The notes: generated by a model not told the origin, from the letters alone. Positions 1 through 10,212 are shown, counted from the stretch's first letter. The stretch is 64,000 bases of DNA from Cohaesibacter celericrescens (GCF_002866925.1 NZ_PKUQ01000022.1:1-64000), one strand, 5' to 3'. A program made the numbers and translations.

Positions 1-19
1 CGATAACCGAAATCTTCAT
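1..19 (-). CDS. Start of a gene, probably UDP-glucose 6-dehydrogenase (partial)
   Basis: Only the first six codons fall in the window. On the minus strand they read M-K-I-S-V-I and the frame runs off the left edge. A GGAAA motif lies about 8 bases upstream of the ATG. This N-terminus is typical of UDP-glucose dehydrogenases, where it opens the Rossmann fold, and the gene follows a UDP-glucuronate decarboxylase whose substrate that enzyme makes. Six residues cannot prove identity, so the call rests mainly on context. Confidence 0.4.
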
Positions 20-70
20 ACGTCTATTTTCCAAACCAAAAAAATATTAAATATACATCAACAACAACTT

Positions 71-1057
71 CTAAGTTACCGCAAGCATTGCCACTTTTTC
101 ATCAGGCTCATTTTGACCAAGCAATTGATCAAAATAAGAAATGGTTTTTGCCAGCCCTTCTTTTAATTCAACCTTTGGCTCCCAATTCAGATGTTTTTTG
201 GCCAAATCAATAATTGGCTGACGCTGCATCGGATCGTCCTGAGGCAATGTTTCAAACACGATTTTGGAACTTGAACCTGTCAATTCGATTACATATTCTG
301 CCAATTGTAATATTGTGAACTCATTTGGGTTCCCAATATTAATTGGCATGGTTGTTTCATCAGGAGCATTCATCAAGCGGATCATGCCTTCCACGAGATC
401 ATCTCTAAAACAGAAAGAGCGGGTTTGTCCCCCATCGCCATAGACTGTAATGTCTTGCCCTTGCAAAGCTTGCATAATGAAATTTGATACAACTCGACCA
501 TCATTGGGATGCATCCGTGGGCCATAGGTGTTGAATATGCGCATAACGCGTATATTGACATTGTTTTGACGCTGGTAATCATAAAACAACGTCTCAGCAC
601 ACCGCTTGCCTTCGTCATAACATGAACGAATGCCTGTGGTGTTTACATTGCCCCAATAACTTTCTGGCTGCGGGTGTATCTCCGGATCGCCATACACTTC
701 GGACGTTGAAGCCTGAAGGATTTTGGCCCCGACGCGCTTTGCGAGGCCCAACATGTTGATCGCTCCAATAACACTTGTTTTGGTCGTTTGCACCGGATCT
801 TTTTGATAGTGAACGGGAGAAGCTGGGCAAGCTAGATTGTATATCTCATCCACTTCCACATACAGCGGGAAGCAAATGTCATGGCGCTTCAATTCAAACC
901 GCGGATGACCAAGAAGATGCTCAATATTAGCCTTCTGACCGGTGTAAAAATTATCCAGACAAAGCACTTCATGCCCTTGATCCAAAAGACGTTCGCATAA
1001 ATAAGAACCAAGGAAACCGGCACCGCCAGTTACCAGTATACTTTTTCTCTCAATCAT
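71..1057 (-). CDS. UDP-glucuronate decarboxylase (UDP-xylose synthase), SDR epimerase family
   Basis: 328 residues, the usual length for the family. It is predicted to convert UDP-glucuronate to UDP-xylose in the cytoplasm, supplying a nucleotide sugar for surface polysaccharide. The N-terminal Rossmann motif TGGAGFLGS binds NAD, the catalytic Y-x-x-x-K is visible in [10 protein letters not shown], and [15 protein letters not shown] is characteristic of UDP-xylose synthases among the extended SDR enzymes. The ATG is preceded by GGAG at good spacing. The next gene downstream probably encodes UDP-glucose dehydrogenase, which would supply the substrate. A related NAD-dependent epimerase is possible but less likely. 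Confidence 0.88.
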   Translation of the reverse strand: MIERKSILVTGGAGFLGSYLCERLLDQGHEVLCLDNFYTGQKANIEHLLGHPRFELKRHDICFPLYVEVDEIYNLACPASPVHYQKDPVQTTKTSVIGAINMLGLAKRVGAKILQASTSEVYGDPEIHPQPESYWGNVNTTGIRSCYDEGKRCAETLFYDYQRQNNVNIRVMRIFNTYGPRMHPNDGRVVSNFIMQALQGQDITVYGDGGQTRSFCFRDDLVEGMIRLMNAPDETTMPINIGNPNEFTILQLAEYVIELTGSSSKIVFETLPQDDPMQRQPIIDLAKKHLNWEPKVELKEGLAKTISYFDQLLGQNEPDEKVAMLAVT

Positions 1058-1152
1058 GACTCACTCCGGAATACATCGCGTGAAAAAAATGAGGATGCTC
1101 GCAAATTGGAGCAAATAACTTGATATGCAAAAAAATCGCAAAGAACAGCTAA

Positions 1153-1905
1153 TTAAAACCCGTTGCCGCCACGAAGTTCGACAGCAACCGTTTTGAAGAC
1201 GAGGCCAATATCCATCCAAACACTGAAGTTACGAATATATTCAATGTCGTGATCAATTCGTCCAAAAGCTTGCTCGAATGTAGTGGTGGGACCGCGATAA
1301 CCATTCACCTGAGCGAGACCTGTGATGCCTGGCTTCATGAGATGGCGGGTATGATAGTAGGGCACAAAATCTTCGTACCGCTCACCGTGCGCTAGCATTC
1401 CAATTGGATGGCATCGAGGACCAACCAGCGACATGTCACCTTTGAGTACGTTAAGAAGCTGAGGCAACTCGTCGATATTGGTTTTACGCAGGATCGCGCC
1501 GACTTTGGTTATGCGACTGTCATTTTCTTTGGTTTGAGCAACACCAGATTTGTCACACTTGCCTGCATACATACTGCGAAACTTGAAGACTTTAATCCGG
1601 CTTTTATCTTTACCCCAGCGTTCCTGAACAAAGAACACACTGCCCGGTGTCTCCCACCGAATAGCAATTATTACAAACAACAAAAATGGAGACAAAACCA
1701 ACAACGCAAAAGCTGAACCCAAAACATCCAACATGCGCTTTAAAAACAAATGCACTTTACGCTTCAGACTGATTGTCCGAGCAACCTGTCTTGCTTGTTT
1801 GGCTCTTTCCTCGAGCCGCTCTTTGAGCACCTCTTCCGACGAAGAGCCACCAAATGAAATAGAGATATCTTCAACGTACGGGTTATATGCATTGCCTAAA
1901 AACAT
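1153..1905 (-). CDS. Polyprenyl-phosphate sugar-1-phosphate transferase (priming glycosyltransferase)
   Basis: 250 residues. It belongs to the bacterial sugar transferase family (WcaJ/ExoY/PglC-like), which moves a sugar-1-phosphate from a nucleotide sugar to undecaprenyl phosphate and so starts a polysaccharide repeat unit on the inner membrane. Family blocks are present: KRMLDVLGSAFALLVLSPFL (membrane helix), FKFRSMYAGK, and NIDELPQLLNVLKGDMSLVG followed by PRCHP. It is the short form with one N-terminal hydrophobic segment and no CoA-binding-like domain. The ATG has AGGAAA upstream. It lies 95 bp before the UDP-xylose synthase gene on the same strand, probably one unit. The sugar specificity cannot be read from sequence. 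Confidence 0.9.
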   Translation of the reverse strand: MFLGNAYNPYVEDISISFGGSSSEEVLKERLEERAKQARQVARTISLKRKVHLFLKRMLDVLGSAFALLVLSPFLLFVIIAIRWETPGSVFFVQERWGKDKSRIKVFKFRSMYAGKCDKSGVAQTKENDSRITKVGAILRKTNIDELPQLLNVLKGDMSLVGPRCHPIGMLAHGERYEDFVPYYHTRHLMKPGITGLAQVNGYRGPTTTFEQAFGRIDHDIEYIRNFSVWMDIGLVFKTVAVELRGGNGF

Positions 1906-2920
1906 AGCAATTTTCCTAGTACTGAACTAATATACATCAATTCCTGAAATCAGGATAAACGGCAAACATGAAATTTAAAAACGAGTTTATTCAATATATT
2001 CTACTACTTATTACAACTTTTACTACTTTAAAATCAACGTTTGGTTAACTCTCCCTGTGGAAATTAGGAGCTACACTTTACAAAAATGTGACAAATTCTC
2101 AGCAAAAATCACAACTTGCATTGAAACCACTGTTTGAAATCTATTCAAACATTCCAACCTGAAATGCATGCTGATCTTAGATATAGACAGCACTTGTCAA
2201 AACTCTCTTTTCTCTTAACGCCCAAAAGGTCAGAAGTTCGAATTATTTCTCTTTAGCTATTGTATTTATTATCTTTTTACCTGCCTACTGCAAAAAATCG
2301 GACATAGAGTGTTGAAAAAAGGGGGGCCAATCACGCCTCCCAATCTGACGAGCGCCATTGCAAAACTGAACCAACACACCTAATTTTTAAGTCAAGATCG
2401 GTTGAGAATTTATCAATCTAGCTTTTCAAAAAAATAAATATTTGATTAACTGCTTTTCAAATCTGGAAAATTGCAAACACACCCCAAACTTGCAACCTAT
2501 TGGTTTATTTTTCAATCCACTACCCTTCTAGAAATACCTCATTTAAGCGGCTCAAGAATTGAAAATCCTTCAACACGGACAAATGATTAATAAGACAAAT
2601 CTAAATACCGCCAAATTTACGCCTAATATTTGGGCGATTTTTATTTGCTAAAAATTTTGATGGTTTGCGAGAAAAATAGGTCAACTTACACTGCCAACTA
2701 GCCGCTCCAGACACATCTTTTCATAGCCCCCCCCTATTCTGAGCGCTCTGAAGATCATTCATGCTAGGATAAGTCCTGCCCCCTCCAAAAAAAACCTTCT
2801 TCACCCGGTCATTGGCGAAGAAGGAACGATTTAGGAGCTGAAGAAAGTCGCCACTGTTGGCACATCAAACACTATATTACAGGTCCTTGGGAAAAGACGG
2901 TTTGATCAAGTCGTCAGGCT
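1906..2920. other. Long AT-rich intergenic region, no gene seen
   Basis: About 1 kb between the sugar transferase and the SGNH gene, visibly richer in A and T than the flanking genes. I find no convincing reading frame, RNA gene or repeat family here. The right end holds the terminator of the SGNH gene; the left end must hold the promoter of the sugar transferase unit. Such long AT-rich leaders are common before exopolysaccharide operons, but no particular regulator site is recognised. Confidence 0.5.
2787..2824 (-). terminator. Rho-independent terminator downstream of the SGNH gene
   Basis: On the minus strand an 8-bp stem (CCTTCTTC at 2817-2824 pairing with GAAGAAGG at 2795-2802) is followed directly by a run of eight T. 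It lies about 100 bp beyond the stop codon of the minus-strand SGNH hydrolase gene. Confidence 0.8.
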
Positions 2921-3682
2921 TTACTCTAGCAAACTGATTTCTTTGGCGACATACCGCCCAAGATCCAGATAGCCCTGTGGCGTAAAATGGACTTTGTCTT
3001 GCGCTCGCAGCATCTTCTTCTTTCCATCCGCGCCTTTGCCACTCATTTGGAAAGTCCCGCTTTCAGACGCGAACCAATCCCAGCTGCTGATGTAGGTTAT
3101 GCCATTAGCATTTGCGCGTTTTTTGAAAATATCATTGAGATACTTGTAGCCAGTAGCAAAATTGCTTTTTCCAACAATCGGCAACCCGACCCAGTAGATT
3201 TTACGGTCAGGTTTCTTGACCGCTTTTATAATACCATCAAGGCGTTCATTGTAACGCTTGACCCAACCTTCTGATTGAAAATGGTGACGTTTGGATTTTT
3301 CCCGAATAGACTGCAGATCATTGGCCCCAAACATCATAATATATATATTTGAATTGTCTTTCTTCGAGATTTTTTGCGCAGCAGCAGTCCAGTTGTAACG
3401 GTCATATCTTACCAGACCAGTATTGACGCGCGAATACTTTTTTACCTTGATATTTTCAGTATCTCTCGCCACCTGAACAATGCCCGAATGCAAGCCAACG
3501 GCGAGAGAGTCCCCCAAGATAGCAACTGTTACGGGTTGATGAGGTTTCGTCTCTTCTTTAACATCTCCATTTTGCAACGTTTTTTCTGCCCAAACGGGCG
3601 TTGAAATCAATAAAAAAGAAACAACACAAACAGCAACATTTATGACACTGCGCGACTTCAAAGTGTGTGAGTTAAACATCAT
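2921..3682 (-). CDS. Exported SGNH/GDSL-type hydrolase-like protein
   Basis: 253 residues from the chosen start. The SGNH blocks are visible: block I VAILGDSLAVGL with the catalytic Ser, a GxND-like block in MMFGANDLQS, and the D-x-x-H dyad in DKVHFTPQGY. An in-frame ATG 60 bases further upstream exists, but starting at 3682 places a typical Sec signal peptide (hydrophobic core VAVCVVSFLLIS, cleavage after VWA) at the N-terminus, with GAG at about 9 bases before the ATG. It resembles the DUF459-type SGNH proteins found near alginate-type O-acetylation genes. Context with the MBOAT gene suggests adding or removing acetyl groups on polysaccharide in the periplasm. The exact reaction is not known. 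Confidence 0.78.
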   Translation of the reverse strand: MMFNSHTLKSRSVINVAVCVVSFLLISTPVWAEKTLQNGDVKEETKPHQPVTVAILGDSLAVGLHSGIVQVARDTENIKVKKYSRVNTGLVRYDRYNWTAAAQKISKKDNSNIYIMMFGANDLQSIREKSKRHHFQSEGWVKRYNERLDGIIKAVKKPDRKIYWVGLPIVGKSNFATGYKYLNDIFKKRANANGITYISSWDWFASESGTFQMSGKGADGKKKMLRAQDKVHFTPQGYLDLGRYVAKEISLLE

Positions 3683-3847
3683 AAAATATCTCGGTGTGAA
3701 AACATGAAATAACTGTTCGAATACTATTCGACGAGGTTGCATTCCTCAAGATACACAATTTAATTTTTATTGTAACGGTTAATTAGGCAACACTAACGAT
3801 TGCAGCAGCAAATAGACCTGGTTAGATTATAACATTATTTGGATCAG

Positions 3848-4114
3848 CTAAAATGATAGCTCCTGAAGCCATTGCATCCAATCAGCTATTGTTTCGGATA
3901 TCGCCAGAAGACCAGTCTCCTCCATCCAACCCGCCCACTTTTCAATAATGATGACCAATGCTTCGGTTAAGCGGTTGATCGGCAAGTCATATGACCAACT
4001 GACAAGGTCAGACGCGTCAAACAGAGCAAGCAGGAAAGCGGCAAAGAGGAATGCTGCCAAGGTAGCAGCAACCCTATCCATGGTCTTGTCTTTCATCATA
4101 GTCATGTCCGACAT
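3848..4114 (-). CDS. Small membrane protein in the O-acetylation cluster
   Basis: 88 residues from the ATG at 4114, which has a strong AGGAG 6 bases upstream; a longer frame to 4171 would overlap the MBOAT gene and lacks such a site. The gene begins 8 bases after the MBOAT stop codon, so the two are almost certainly co-translated. One hydrophobic helix (VAATLAAFLFAAFLLALFD) lies near the N-terminus, followed by an amphipathic, Trp-rich C-terminal part (KWAGWMEE, DWMQWLQ). I do not recognise the family. Position suggests an accessory subunit of the acyltransferase. Confidence 0.7.
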   Translation of the reverse strand: MSDMTMMKDKTMDRVAATLAAFLFAAFLLALFDASDLVSWSYDLPINRLTEALVIIIEKWAGWMEETGLLAISETIADWMQWLQELSF

Positions 4115-4122
4115 GATCACTC

Positions 4123-5529
4123 CTAAAACTGAAAATAGATAAAGGGAGCGGTGCCCGATGGTGAAATCCATTGTATGAGCACAAGCCCGAACGAAAAGAT
4201 CAGTGCCATGCCCAAATGGCCTGAACGAGACATAAAGTGACTGATACGTTCATAACTAGCTCTTGGCATAAACTGCCCGATTGCACAGATTATGACAAGC
4301 GCTGCGACAAAGGGGGTAAGCGTGGTAATGGTCGTTGTCGCTTCCCCGATTGCACGCAAATAGTCAAGCGCCAGTGTCAGAGAAGAAGCGCGGAAGAAAA
4401 TCCACGCGAGACAAACAATGTGAAATGTTACCATGATACCTACGAAGCGCCCTAGCCCATCCTTTGTCCAACGGGCGAAACCGCTCATACGCTCTAGGAT
4501 CAGAGCAAGGCCATGGATCCCCCCCCAAAGAACAAATGTCATAGCGGCTCCATGCCATATGCCACCTAAAAACATTGTAAGGAACAGGTTGCGATAGGTC
4601 ATTTTGGTGCCATTGCGGCTGCCGCCCAACGGAATATAGAGATAATCCCGCAACCATTGAGACAGCGATATGTGCCATCTCTGCCAAAATTCTTGTAAGG
4701 ATGCGGCTCGATAGGGCTGATTGAAATTGCGCTTAAAGTGATATCCCATCAGTGCGGCCAAGCCGATCGCAATGTCGCTGTAACCGGAAAAATCACAGTA
4801 GATCTGGCCCGCATAGGCATAGACAGCCACCACCAATTCCAGACTTGATGCAAATTCGGGGGCCATAAAAATTTCGTCAACATAAAGTGTGGCGAGATAG
4901 TTGGCCAAAACCATCTTTTTAAAGAGGCCGATCAAAATGAGAAACAGGCCTTTTGCCATGAAACGACGGGTTAAAACTGGGCGTTTGTCTAGTTGAGGCA
5001 TGAAGTGCGCCGCACGCACGATGGGTCCTGCCACCAATTGCGGAAAGAAGGAAATGTACAACGCGAGATCAACAAAAGAGCGGCTCGCTGGAATCTCTTT
5101 GCGATACACATCCACGACATAGGAAATGCTCTGGAATGTGAAAAAGGAAATCCCGACAGGAAGAATGACCTCCATTAGCGGCAGCTCGCGCTCCAAACCA
5201 AGTCGCTCGAGAAGCGCTCGCAAACTGTCGACAAAAAAGCCAGCGTATTTAAAATAACCCAGCAGGGCCAAATCGATTGCAACAACAAGGGTGAGTATCT
5301 GCTTTTTCTTGCGCTGCCTGTCGCTACCATCTATCAGCACACCACCGATATAGCTCACGATGGCATTAAAAAGAAGCAAGGAACAGAATTTCCAGTCCCA
5401 ATAGCCATAGAAAAAATAACTAGCAACCAGCAAAAGCTGTTTACGGCTAGAGCTGAATCGCCTTAGTGACCACGACGCAAAAAAAACGACGAGAAAAAAC
5501 AGTCCAAAATCGATAGTTGGAAACAGCAT
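4123..5529 (-). CDS. MBOAT-family membrane O-acyltransferase (AlgI-like)
   Basis: About 468 residues with many membrane helices. The family is membrane-bound O-acyltransferase, AlgI/PatA branch, which passes acyl groups across the inner membrane for O-acetylation of exported polysaccharide. Signature blocks are present: WQRWHISLSQWLRDYLYIPL, then GGSRNG, then FLGGIWHGA with the invariant His at about residue 326 from this start. The start at 5529 is an ATG; a TTG nine bases upstream (5538) is also possible and neither has a strong ribosome-binding site. Neighbours are a small membrane protein (8 bp gap) and a large membrane-anchored SGNH protein upstream, which together match the usual pairing of a membrane acyl donor with a periplasmic SGNH acceptor. 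Confidence 0.93.
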   Translation of the reverse strand: MLFPTIDFGLFFLVVFFASWSLRRFSSSRKQLLLVASYFFYGYWDWKFCSLLLFNAIVSYIGGVLIDGSDRQRKKKQILTLVVAIDLALLGYFKYAGFFVDSLRALLERLGLERELPLMEVILPVGISFFTFQSISYVVDVYRKEIPASRSFVDLALYISFFPQLVAGPIVRAAHFMPQLDKRPVLTRRFMAKGLFLILIGLFKKMVLANYLATLYVDEIFMAPEFASSLELVVAVYAYAGQIYCDFSGYSDIAIGLAALMGYHFKRNFNQPYRAASLQEFWQRWHISLSQWLRDYLYIPLGGSRNGTKMTYRNLFLTMFLGGIWHGAAMTFVLWGGIHGLALILERMSGFARWTKDGLGRFVGIMVTFHIVCLAWIFFRASSLTLALDYLRAIGEATTTITTLTPFVAALVIICAIGQFMPRASYERISHFMSRSGHLGMALIFSFGLVLIQWISPSGTAPFIYFQF

Positions 5530-5592
5530 TGTTATCAACCACTAACCAGTAAAAGAGCGACTAAACGTATACTCCCGTTGCGATAGTGATGA

Positions 5593-7920
5593 TCAATTTG
5601 ACACAACTTTCAAGCTATTTTTGACTTGACCATCCAAAAAGGCAACAAAGGCTGCTGCACTTTTGTCATAGCCCTTTGGGGTCAGATGAACCCGATCCTT
5701 AGCAACCAGTCTTGGGCTTTGTGTCGACCATTTGGCAGCACCACAGCGCCCACCCATAGCAGATGCCCAATCCCAAAACAGTCCAGCATTTTCGTTAGCC
5801 ATCGATTGGAGTGTACTACGTACTGCGCCCAGTTTTTTAGGTGTGTACCAGCCACCCCCGCAAGAAATAGTGCTAGAACGGCGACGTGCTCCGTCTGCTG
5901 GGCCGATGAACATAACGGCAGCAGCTGGGGCTGCTGCACGCAGCTTACCGACAAAACCACTTGCCAACTTGCGATAGGAAGCCATATTCAAATTGTCGTT
6001 ATAGCCCTCATTGGTACCATAACCATAAATGATCAAATCCGGATCTAGTCGTTTGATATCATTGGCCAACAACGTATCAGACCAGCGCTTTGTGACCGAC
6101 GCCGTTGCGCCAGACAAACCGAAGTTGACATATTGAATGCCAGGCTTGTTTCTTCCAGAAGCCCAATTAAGGACGGTGGTCGCACCGCCGCCGCCATGGG
6201 TTACAGTCAAGGTTTTTGAACGTCCTTCTATGCGAACAGTTTTAGAACCAACTTTGGTTGCCCGAGCGGATATTTTTTTGCTGCCACCTTGCGTGGCGAT
6301 GGTTACATTGCCCTGTTTGGGGCCGACATAGAGTGTTACTTCAGCCCAATCAAACATTCCGCTTTTTGAGGTCAATGTCATTTTTGCACCGGTTGATGAC
6401 GTACTGACCCGAACACCAGAGAGCCCATAGGGACCGCTTTTCACGCGCAATGAATTAGCCGAAGACCAGCCGCGACTGGCCGTTAAAGACACACCGTCTG
6501 CATGTGCATATTTATAAGCATTGGCGGGAATAACGGCGCCTCGGCCTGCATCTCCATAAAGCGATTGCAGACGACGACGAATCCCTCGTGTAAATGAATC
6601 AGAAGCAATATGGCTATCACCAATGTGCAAAATAGTGATGGTCTCATTGAGCTGACCGGATTTCAGCGCCTTCATTTTGGCCAAGAACCGAGCAGTGTTA
6701 CCGGTCAAAGGGCCTGTTGGTTGTTGCGGCGCTTGATCTGGTTCAAAACCAGCAAGCGGAGAAATAGAAGCCAGTTTCATCGGCTGCTGAGCTTGCAGAT
6801 TTTCCAGTACGGCAGGCTTTGAAAGCGGCAAGCGCAGAATATCACCTTCTGTCGCGTCCGATCCTAAGCCCATGGGAACAGCAACAGTCGCAACATTTAC
6901 TTCCTGCCCAGCAGTCTCGGGAGCCAAGTTTGCAACGGCTCCTTGAATACTATTGCCTGTAGGTGCCGCAACCTCTGGCAAATTGGTTAGCTTGGCCAGA
7001 ACCATGTCGCTTGATTTATTGACTATAGATTGATCGCGTTCTTTGAACGACAACGCATTCTCAACCCCACCTGCCAAAATCGAGAGCTGAATTTCTGATA
7101 GCACTTCTTCTTCGGACAGCAAAGGGAAATCGGAATATAGTATGGGATCAAAGGGCTTCTGCGTATCTTGCATTGGCATTGCACTGGCGAGGTCCTTTTT
7201 GACCAGCACCCAACTGTTGTCGATACGCAGAGCAGAATAGAGCGTCTTGATTTCGGACAATGCGGATGTCATGTCAGCATTTTTCTTGCGCAACATCATC
7301 AATTCAAGTTGCATGCGTCGATTTTGTTCTTCCAGGGCAATGATTTTTTGCACGCTGCGGCGGGTCGCAGTTTGGTCTTGCGACGTGAGTGCCGACGTCA
7401 ACCCATTGTCGGATAAATGTAAAGCCTGATCCGGTCGCGAAAGCCCCTTGTTGGTTTCGTTATTGAGCAAGAACAACCCCATGATCGAGACTACCACCAA
7501 CAGACCAAGAACAACGAAACCAATCAAAAGAGCTCCGGTCAGAACAGTTTCTTGACGATGTTTGTTTGAGGTAGCGGTTGTGGAGGCTGCGGATGCCCGA
7601 TTAGGTATCTGCCCTTGTACCGGTGGCGACGCATGATGAACATGAGGCGCATGAGCCCTCTGTGGGGGTGCAGACTGTGGGATAGGAGAGTCTTGCCCAG
7701 AACTATATACGGGAGCAGTTTGCGCTGGTATCGCCTGGGTATTGTGCAGCAAATGAATATTCGTGTTTTGCGCCGATGGTTGTATTTTCTGACTGGCTGC
7801 GGATGACGGCTCGGGTCGAGTGCTTTGGCGCATCGCCTGTGCACGTATGTATCGAGTGTCCATGAGTTCAAGTTCTTCCGCCTCAGAATATGGCGTAATT
7901 TTCATCTGATTTGAAGACAT
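5593..7920 (-). CDS. Membrane-anchored SGNH hydrolase-like protein with cytoplasmic Pro/Gln-rich tail
   Basis: 775 residues. Residues 1-120 are low-complexity and rich in Pro, Gln, Ala and His. One transmembrane helix spans about 126-152 (VLTGALLIGFVVLGLLVVVS). A predicted coiled coil follows at about 190-225. The C-terminal third is an SGNH domain: ILHIGDSHIASD with the nucleophile Ser436, YGYGTNEGYND at about 636, and DRVHLTPKGY near 743. The layout implies a cytoplasmic N-terminus and a periplasmic catalytic domain. It sits just upstream of the MBOAT gene on the same strand, so it is the likely periplasmic partner that puts acetyl groups on (or removes them from) the polysaccharide. The long disordered cytoplasmic tail is unusual. 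Confidence 0.85.
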   Translation of the reverse strand: MSSNQMKITPYSEAEELELMDTRYIRAQAMRQSTRPEPSSAASQKIQPSAQNTNIHLLHNTQAIPAQTAPVYSSGQDSPIPQSAPPQRAHAPHVHHASPPVQGQIPNRASAASTTATSNKHRQETVLTGALLIGFVVLGLLVVVSIMGLFLLNNETNKGLSRPDQALHLSDNGLTSALTSQDQTATRRSVQKIIALEEQNRRMQLELMMLRKKNADMTSALSEIKTLYSALRIDNSWVLVKKDLASAMPMQDTQKPFDPILYSDFPLLSEEEVLSEIQLSILAGGVENALSFKERDQSIVNKSSDMVLAKLTNLPEVAAPTGNSIQGAVANLAPETAGQEVNVATVAVPMGLGSDATEGDILRLPLSKPAVLENLQAQQPMKLASISPLAGFEPDQAPQQPTGPLTGNTARFLAKMKALKSGQLNETITILHIGDSHIASDSFTRGIRRRLQSLYGDAGRGAVIPANAYKYAHADGVSLTASRGWSSANSLRVKSGPYGLSGVRVSTSSTGAKMTLTSKSGMFDWAEVTLYVGPKQGNVTIATQGGSKKISARATKVGSKTVRIEGRSKTLTVTHGGGGATTVLNWASGRNKPGIQYVNFGLSGATASVTKRWSDTLLANDIKRLDPDLIIYGYGTNEGYNDNLNMASYRKLASGFVGKLRAAAPAAAVMFIGPADGARRRSSTISCGGGWYTPKKLGAVRSTLQSMANENAGLFWDWASAMGGRCGAAKWSTQSPRLVAKDRVHLTPKGYDKSAAAFVAFLDGQVKNSLKVVSN

Positions 7921-8433
7921 AGGACTGGCTCTCTACTCATGCAGTGCGGCCAAATCGGCGCCGTTGCAGATTTTCCTTACTCAAGAACAACGACAAAGAA
8001 ACTATTGGCGATGCCCGTCTAAATTTAGAATGCCTTTTTATGCTTAATATTCCCTAAAGACCCAAACAAACCAGCGACAAATCCATGTAATCCAAGCAAT
8101 TTAATGCAGATGCATTGTCTAACCAACAAATGATTTCACACCAGCTTACTGCTTTACTGGGACGATATTTGGGCGACTATTCAATGATCCAGCGCGAACA
8201 CCCCGCTCAAACGCTAGGCTGAACAGCAAAAAACTTTGCAGCCAGACGCAAACCAGCTCAAATAAAATTGTGATCGAAACAGAAAACCCAATCATTCAAT
8301 ACTGCGCGATATTGAATATAAACCGTCCATATTTACCATTATTCAACAAACCACTGCTATACAATTCATTTTGTAGTATTTTGAATTCGTATTATTTTAC
8401 ATAACAAACCTGACCATAATATTGCGGGGTTTT
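7921..8433. other. Divergent intergenic region, no gene seen
   Basis: About 510 bp of AT-rich DNA between the minus-strand O-acetylation operon and the plus-strand capA-like gene. It should hold both promoters. No RNA gene or clear operator was recognised. Confidence 0.5.
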
Positions 8434-10212
8434 ATGAGTATATCTTGTCATTGGGATAGAAATTCGTTTCTAGTTAAGCACGTACTTTCAGCAATTTTTG
8501 CGTCATCAGTTGGTGTTTCGGTCTCCTCCGCATCTGAGACTATCAGACCCGCGAGTATCCGTTTGGATATGCACGCAGGAAAACCGCACACATACCTTGC
8601 GATGACCACAAAAATAGACAAATCCGTCGATTTTTCGGCAAAAACAGAAGGATCCGAGCATTTTACCTTAGTGATGGTTGGGGATACGGGATTTGCGCCC
8701 AGCAGAGCAAAACCTTTGCCAGACAAGGTTTATAAATACGGTAGAGCGCTGACATTTGAACAGACCTTGAAGTCTATTAAGTCAGAGATCAATGGTGACA
8801 TAAATTTTGCCAATATAGAAACCGTGATTTCGGCGTCATCAAAGCTGAAGCCTGTTTCCAAGAAATACAATTTTATGACACACCCAAACGGCGTGCGTCA
8901 TCTGGTGGATGCAGGGTTCAACCTGTTTTCCATGGCCAACAATCACGCCTTTGATTATGGGCAAGACGGTGTTCGGGACTCTGTGCGCCATGCAAATGCT
9001 TTGTTATCCAAAGGGCTGCTCGCGCACGCAGGCATCGGCAATAATCATAAACAGGCCGCCCGCACACCGGTCTTTCAAAGAGACACGCTCCGAGTAGCCT
9101 TTGGTGCGGTTGGGATTGGCGCTGGTGGAGGCGGGATTCAACGCGCAACAGACAAACGCCCAGGTCAACTCAATTTGTTCAGTCCTAAAGATCGTCAACT
9201 TCTAGCAAATAACCTAAGCCAAGCACCTGCAGATTTGCGGTTATTATCGGTACATCACGGCCCAGAGCGTCATATTCGCCCCTCTGGGCGTGAAGTGCAA
9301 ATGATACGACAGTTTGTGCGGAATGCCGACGCCAACGTCATGATCGGTCACCACGCGCATGTTTCCAGAGGTATCGAAATAATGAATGGCCGTCTGATCA
9401 TTTATGGTCTTGGCAACTTCAATCATCAAGGCACGGCTAATATGAACGGCAAAAATGGTTGCCATAACTACAGCCTTCTTGTGCGGGTTCACTTTACGCA
9501 AAAAACAGGAGCACGCCCTCAAATTGCAGCTATTGAAGCCGTTCCTATCAATTCAACCCACATGCAGCCTACGCGAATAAAGGGCAGACATGGTGCGCGC
9601 CGCATTGCTATTCTCAATGGTTTGGCCAATCAGTTTGATAACAAAAAGTCTGGATCCAGCGGCGTTCGTTTTATGGCTCAAACGGATGGCTCGGGCCTAT
9701 ATTGCACCAAAGCTGCGGCGGAGCATCTTTACACCCGACAGCTTTGTGGAAATTTTCGCCAAGAACACCTAGCAAGCAAGAAAAAATACCAAAGGGCAGC
9801 TGCGACTTGTGGCGGCTCAGCGCCCCTTTCTATGATCGCAAAGGCCATAATAGCGCCCGATGCTAAGCGCGTTGCAAAAGCGCGTTTTACGCCGGCAACA
9901 GTTTCCAGTTCTTCGGATCAGACAGCAGGCAGCGCTTTAGCCTCTAACGCCAAACAGGCTCTAGATATTGCGGCGATCGGCCAGTTGCCTTTGGTGCACA
10001 CTCCAGAAGCTTTTAACTCCAAAGCAAAACGCGGCACACTCATAAGCCATAAACTGGACCGCAATCCTGACCATTGGCCTGCGGGGATTCCTCTGGCTTG
10101 GGCCGTACCCACAGATGAAAATGCCAAAGACAGACTAAGACGATGGCAACTAAAGCGTTATTCGGTTGCTGAGGTAGAAAAGCTCCTCAAGAAACGCGGG
10201 TTGATCAACTAA
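8434..10212 (+). CDS. CapA-family (PGA_cap) exported metallophosphatase-like protein
   Basis: About 592 residues. The PGA_cap blocks appear in order: LVMVGDTGFAPS, NFANIETVIS, SMANNHAFDYGQDGVRDS, IGHHAHVSRGIEI and IIYGLGNF. These carry the D, N and H residues that bind metal in the calcineurin-like fold of CapA proteins. An N-terminal hydrophobic stretch (VLSAIFASSVGVSVSSAS) suggests export. The ATG at 8434 is preferred; a TTG at 8422 gives four more residues. The roughly 190 residues after the domain are poorly conserved and contain several Cys. CapA proteins are needed for poly-gamma-glutamate capsule in Bacillus, but in Proteobacteria the role is often unknown; here a role in surface polymer handling is inferred from the neighbouring genes. 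Confidence 0.82.
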   Translation: MSISCHWDRNSFLVKHVLSAIFASSVGVSVSSASETIRPASIRLDMHAGKPHTYLAMTTKIDKSVDFSAKTEGSEHFTLVMVGDTGFAPSRAKPLPDKVYKYGRALTFEQTLKSIKSEINGDINFANIETVISASSKLKPVSKKYNFMTHPNGVRHLVDAGFNLFSMANNHAFDYGQDGVRDSVRHANALLSKGLLAHAGIGNNHKQAARTPVFQRDTLRVAFGAVGIGAGGGGIQRATDKRPGQLNLFSPKDRQLLANNLSQAPADLRLLSVHHGPERHIRPSGREVQMIRQFVRNADANVMIGHHAHVSRGIEIMNGRLIIYGLGNFNHQGTANMNGKNGCHNYSLLVRVHFTQKTGARPQIAAIEAVPINSTHMQPTRIKGRHGARRIAILNGLANQFDNKKSGSSGVRFMAQTDGSGLYCTKAAAEHLYTRQLCGNFRQEHLASKKKYQRAAATCGGSAPLSMIAKAIIAPDAKRVAKARFTPATVSSSSDQTAGSALASNAKQALDIAAIGQLPLVHTPEAFNSKAKRGTLISHKLDRNPDHWPAGIPLAWAVPTDENAKDRLRRWQLKRYSVAEVEKLLKKRGLIN

